DNA of 64,000 bases from NCBI RefSeq assembly GCF_040958095.1, contig NC_091156.1:17162628-17226627 (forward strand). Reading direction: 5' to 3'. The stretch's first letter is position 1, and each line of letters starts with the position of its first letter. Under the pieces are notes generated by a model. That model made no database searches. It saw only the letters and a list, made by a program, of their open reading frames with translations, and was not told the origin of the DNA. Source of the DNA: Procambarus clarkii. Taxonomy: Eukaryota > Arthropoda > Malacostraca > Decapoda > Cambaridae. The translations under genes and the position numbers were made by a program. Shown piece after piece: positions 60,390 to 64,000 of the stretch.

Positions 60390-63300
60390 CATTCTTAGCT
60401 AGAAAAGAAGGAGACGGTTGCAACCGAACAAACCTACCACCAGGATCGAAGAGCAGAAACCCCTGTGTTGGAGAAGAGCATGAAGCTCCTCGACCCAACT
60501 CCCAGAGGCCAATGCCAACAAGAAGAGACTTGTCAAAATAATCCCAAACCAAAGGGGCCACAACAAACCTAGGAGAAGAAAGGAGAGAGAGAACCCGGTT
60601 CAACAACCAGGACAGCTCAGGAGCAGGCTGGAGGTGGAACAACACACGAAACAGCTTGCAAAAAGGGGCTGAAGTTACATCCACCCCGAACGCAAGCAGG
60701 AGTGGCTCCACCAGTGCCCCACTATACGAGGCGACAGTATTCGGCACAAGATGATGGTCTTGAAACAACCAAGAGATAAAGGACAAGACAACCCAATCTG
60801 AAACCGAAGACAACCTACAAAGACACAAACAGTAACGAAAGGACCGCCAGGAGACTTCACACTGCTGCAGACACAAAACTCACAGGTGGGATACCATCAA
60901 AAAAGCCACCTGATCACTATACAAATGGTGATAAACCCACGTCAGAAAAACCACACGTGAAGATTGGAGAAGATCTAACTACCCATGTACCGGACTGGAA
61001 CGATCTGCTGAAAGAGGCGGAACCGCGTTAAAGTCCCCGGATTCAGACACCAAGCAAGCACTGCCAGAAACCAAGGCTAGGTCAGCCACCTAGGTGCAAA
61101 CAGGACTACTCTCTCCTGGTATGTCTCCAAATGAGCCAGAACCCGAAGCAACAGCTGAACCGGCAGGAAGAAATACAGAACCCCACCTTGACCAGTCCTG
61201 CCGAAAAGCATCTACCCCAACGGCCTCGCAGTCGGGGAAGGGCGCCACATATACCGAGAGAAGCCTCGACCACGCCGACGCGAAGAGGTCCACCTCCAGG
61301 CACCCATACATCTGGCAGATAACTAAATGGGTCAGCATCGACCGTCCATTCCGTGGACAGGGGAATGAACCGGGACAGGCTGCCAGCCAGGACACTGGAC
61401 ACCCCCTGGATGTGAACCGCCAGGAGACCCAAACCCTGAGAATTTGGCAGACGAGTCGCCCTGAAGCAACCAGCCCCCAGACAGCCAAGGACCACATCGA
61501 ACCCTCGGTTTAGGCAATGAATCACCAGAGCTCACCCCGAATTGAGTTAGATCGTCGATCAACGGGCAAAACGAACCCTCCAAAACGACAGCCACACCGC
61601 CGCAAACTCCTGCGCTGTGCTGTGAGCCCGACGGAAGGCTAGAGCCCAATATCTCTGGCCGGCCTGGTGAGCGCTGGTCAAAGCCCAAGCCGAGAGACGA
61701 GGTGTCCATGAACACATCGTGTTGGGGGTTCGCCATGGCACTGAACCCTGAAAATACCGAAGAGTTAGCTGGAGATGCAGCAACCAACGCAAGGATCCCA
61801 GCGATTGAGAGAGCGGCAAAAGGGGCTGCCCCAAAGATATCAGAACAGCCTTCGAAGGAAAACAGGAAGAGCAAAGTTCAGGCTCCCACACAGCTGCTCG
61901 AGCAACCTTGGGGTGAACCCCCCCCCCCCAAAAAAACAGACCAACGGCAGGACTGCAGCCACAGCAAGGATGCAGAAGGAAGAAAGAGAGATGCCATCTG
62001 AGAATTCCACACAAGGCCCAGCCTAGTCCGAACCTGAAATGGAACCAACTGGGACTTTCACTAGGAACATGAACCCAGCTAGCTGGGAAAGCCATCCAAA
62101 AGGAAACCAGGCTAGATGAGAAGTCCAGAGTCTAATGGAGATCTGCACAGTCCCATGTCGGAACTAGAAACAGGCGAGAAACCTACCAGAGAATCAACGT
62201 CGAATTACCATACCCAAACAAACCCATTTCAGGATGGCCTGACAGATGGATGGGGAAAAGGCTTGCTTCCCCCCCCCCCAAGGGAGGCAGGACCACCCAC
62301 TGCCATCGAAGGCTGCAAGACACGACCCAAAAAGCCCACCAGTCGTGAGACCAGTCGTAGGCAAAAAGTGCGAGCTCCCACCCATCACCAGGTCAATGGG
62401 GCGACCTACAAAAGGGCCGACACGAACGCAGAGATGCCGAGTGGGGACTTGAGCATTCTGCTGCACCAGATCATCATGAGGAAGTGCAGGGGGCGAAGAG
62501 ACACTAACTCAGGGGAAAGGCGTCGAAGAAGGGAATCTGCTGGGTCGACTCAGAAGCCTCGGCAGGAAAGAAGGGCTCAACCACCTCTGCGCCCGCATTG
62601 GAAGGGGCACACCCTAAAGCCACCCAAGCCTCATTGAGCTAAACCCAATCCCGACTCTGAAACCCTCAGATGTTTGAGAGCCAAAAGCAGGGAGGAAGCA
62701 GCAGGGCAAACCACACCCACTTGGGAAGGAAGCCGAGGTGCAGATTGAACTAAGGCCATAGCGACCATCGCCCTCAAATCAGTCCCCAAAAACCAAAGGG
62801 GTCAACTCTAGGGCCTCCAACCTGGCCCGTTGCAATAAAGAGATTCAATCATGCAACGCTGCTACTGCCTGATCCCTGAGATCCTCAGATAAGGGATGAG
62901 TAAATTGGAGCACAAGTGGGAAACAAGTCCCGCAAGACTCTGGGTCTTGGGTGTCCCCGACCCAACAGGCAGCGTAAGAGGCAGTACGGGTAATCGTCTC
63001 CCTGAGGCAGGGGGATGAACCTTCAAATTCACACAAGGCAAATTGCGTAAGTATCCATTGTATGACTGGGCCTGCAGGAGTTTTCCAGGGCACGTAGAAT
63101 GAATAAGCCCTACGAGAAGCCCAGGCACTGGGGCCAGCTAAGCAGGTAAACCCTGTCTGTAGCAGGCAAACCGACTGCAAGCAGCAATCATGAAATCTCT
63201 GCGGCAACAAAGGAGGGACACCACCTAAGCCTAATAAGGCATTATTAGGCTTAGGAGGACCTAATAAGGAGGTTGTTGCAGACCACCATCGCAACAGGAA

Positions 63301-63700
63301 AAAATGCCAGAATGAAAACAGGGGATGGGGTAGTGCTAGTGGGGCACTTGTTGGATGAAGTGTTGCTTGTTTTTATCTTGGGGGGGGGGGGGGGGGGGGA
63401 TTATTTTCCTATTTTGAGAACATAGCTCCCAATTTTCAACCTGTGGTCTGTTTTGATTTGCCTACAATTCTGGGTGCCTTCCCAGGTCAATGACAAGTAT
63501 GACATACTTTATATTTAAAGTGCTCATGGGCCATTGCTTTCTGCGCCTCTCTAAGGGGTTAGGTTCTGGCTTTAGTTCCGGGTAGGCAACAAGAACTTTG
63601 CGACTGATGCCCCCAACTAACATAGCACGATATCAGTATGGATAAAGCTTCAGGGAGCCGACGGGACTCCCCACACAAATGAGAGCCATTTTTGGCATCA
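60390..63700 (-). mobile_element. DIRS-like retrotransposon remnant D1 (right arm)
   Basis: Mirror of 1-2748, with the 5' end visible. A terminal region at about 63400-63690 (CAGGGAGCCGACGGGACTCC, GGTTAGGTTCTGGCT, GGTGCCTTCCCAGG) is inverted relative to other DIRS ends. Coding remnants are an RNase H tail at about 61130-61400 (LEVDLFA, VDAFRQDWS) and recombinase at 60876-60390 (VEPLLLAFGVDVTSAPF, LSWLLNRVLSLLSS, FLAKNE). It differs from the left copy by roughly 7-8% in samples read by eye. Confidence 0.72.
63380..63399. repeat. Poly-G run of 20
   Basis: An uninterrupted G20 next to the D1 terminal region. Such runs are prone to length error in sequencing and to G-quadruplex formation. Confidence 0.9.
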
Positions 63701-64000
63701 TCCAGTGTTTGAACGTTTAGGACAGCCACAGAGGAGACACTAAGCTTTTAACAACAGCAAATGATTATCATGTATATATTGGAAGCAAAATGTGTGCTAC
63801 ATACAATTTTAAGAAACTTATATAAAGTATATAAATTAGAATGAATAAGTATATGATGTCTGAATACTTATATATCCATACATCATTATATTTTCAAAGT
63901 TATAATAATAAACGGTAGCTTTGACATCAATGCTACCTGTTAGCATGAAAAACTAAATAAAAATCCAAATAGCACAGCACCCCATGGACCAGTAACCAAA
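63701..64000. other. AT-rich intron 1 of METTL1-B
   Basis: I see no exon, repeat or signal. The N-terminal METTL1 exon must lie further out on the - strand. Confidence 0.55.

Overview
The window is nuclear DNA of an arthropod, most likely a decapod crustacean. That assignment is an inference from the intron-rich animal gene, a tRNA-derived SINE family of the kind I associate with crayfish-type genomes, and the dense mix of DIRS-like, CR1-like, I-type, Penelope-like, Tigger, piggyBac-like and Helitron-like repeats. I can support only one host gene: METTL1, the catalytic subunit of tRNA (guanine-N7)-methyltransferase. It is present twice.

The two METTL1 copies lie tail to tail inside one very large inverted repeat. 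The left arm (about 1-41336) carries a copy on the + strand, with exons 3006-3121, 12238-12431, 21793-21906, 25017-25118 and 27586-27735. The right arm (about 44433-62996, running on toward the window end) carries a copy on the - strand, with exons 60130-60015, 56816-56623, 53143-53030, 49796-49695 and 47904-47755. Exon lengths (116, 194, 114, 102 and 150 nt), splice sites and the encoded residues are identical. I count 8 nucleotide differences in 676 coding bases, all synonymous. The first coding exon (N-terminus) is not visible for either copy and should lie outside the window on both sides.

The arms share old repeats: DIRS-like remnants, a CR1 fragment, a mariner-type MITE and a LINE 3' piece. 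They differ by many younger events that can be read as filled versus empty sites. Left only: a 4.4-kb Tigger fold-back at a TA, a 1.1-kb Helitron-like element between A and T, a CR1 insertion inside a minisatellite, and a 12.3-kb block of two nested I-type retrotransposons with readable target-site duplications. Right only: piggyBac-like elements at TTAA, a SINE, a 40-bp satellite of about 22 copies with an adjoining Penelope-like fragment, and a deletion of roughly 4.5 kb relative to the left arm. The left METTL1 locus is therefore about 24.7 kb and the right about 12.4 kb.

The centre (about 41337-44432) holds a LINE 3' fragment and about 1.7 kb of AT-rich, apparently single-copy DNA. A perfect 16-bp hairpin sits exactly where the left arm ends. 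Whether this is a real palindromic gene duplication or two divergent haplotypes joined head-on by the assembler cannot be settled from sequence alone. It is the main question this window raises. No rRNA, functional tRNA gene, CRISPR or prokaryote-type feature was found.
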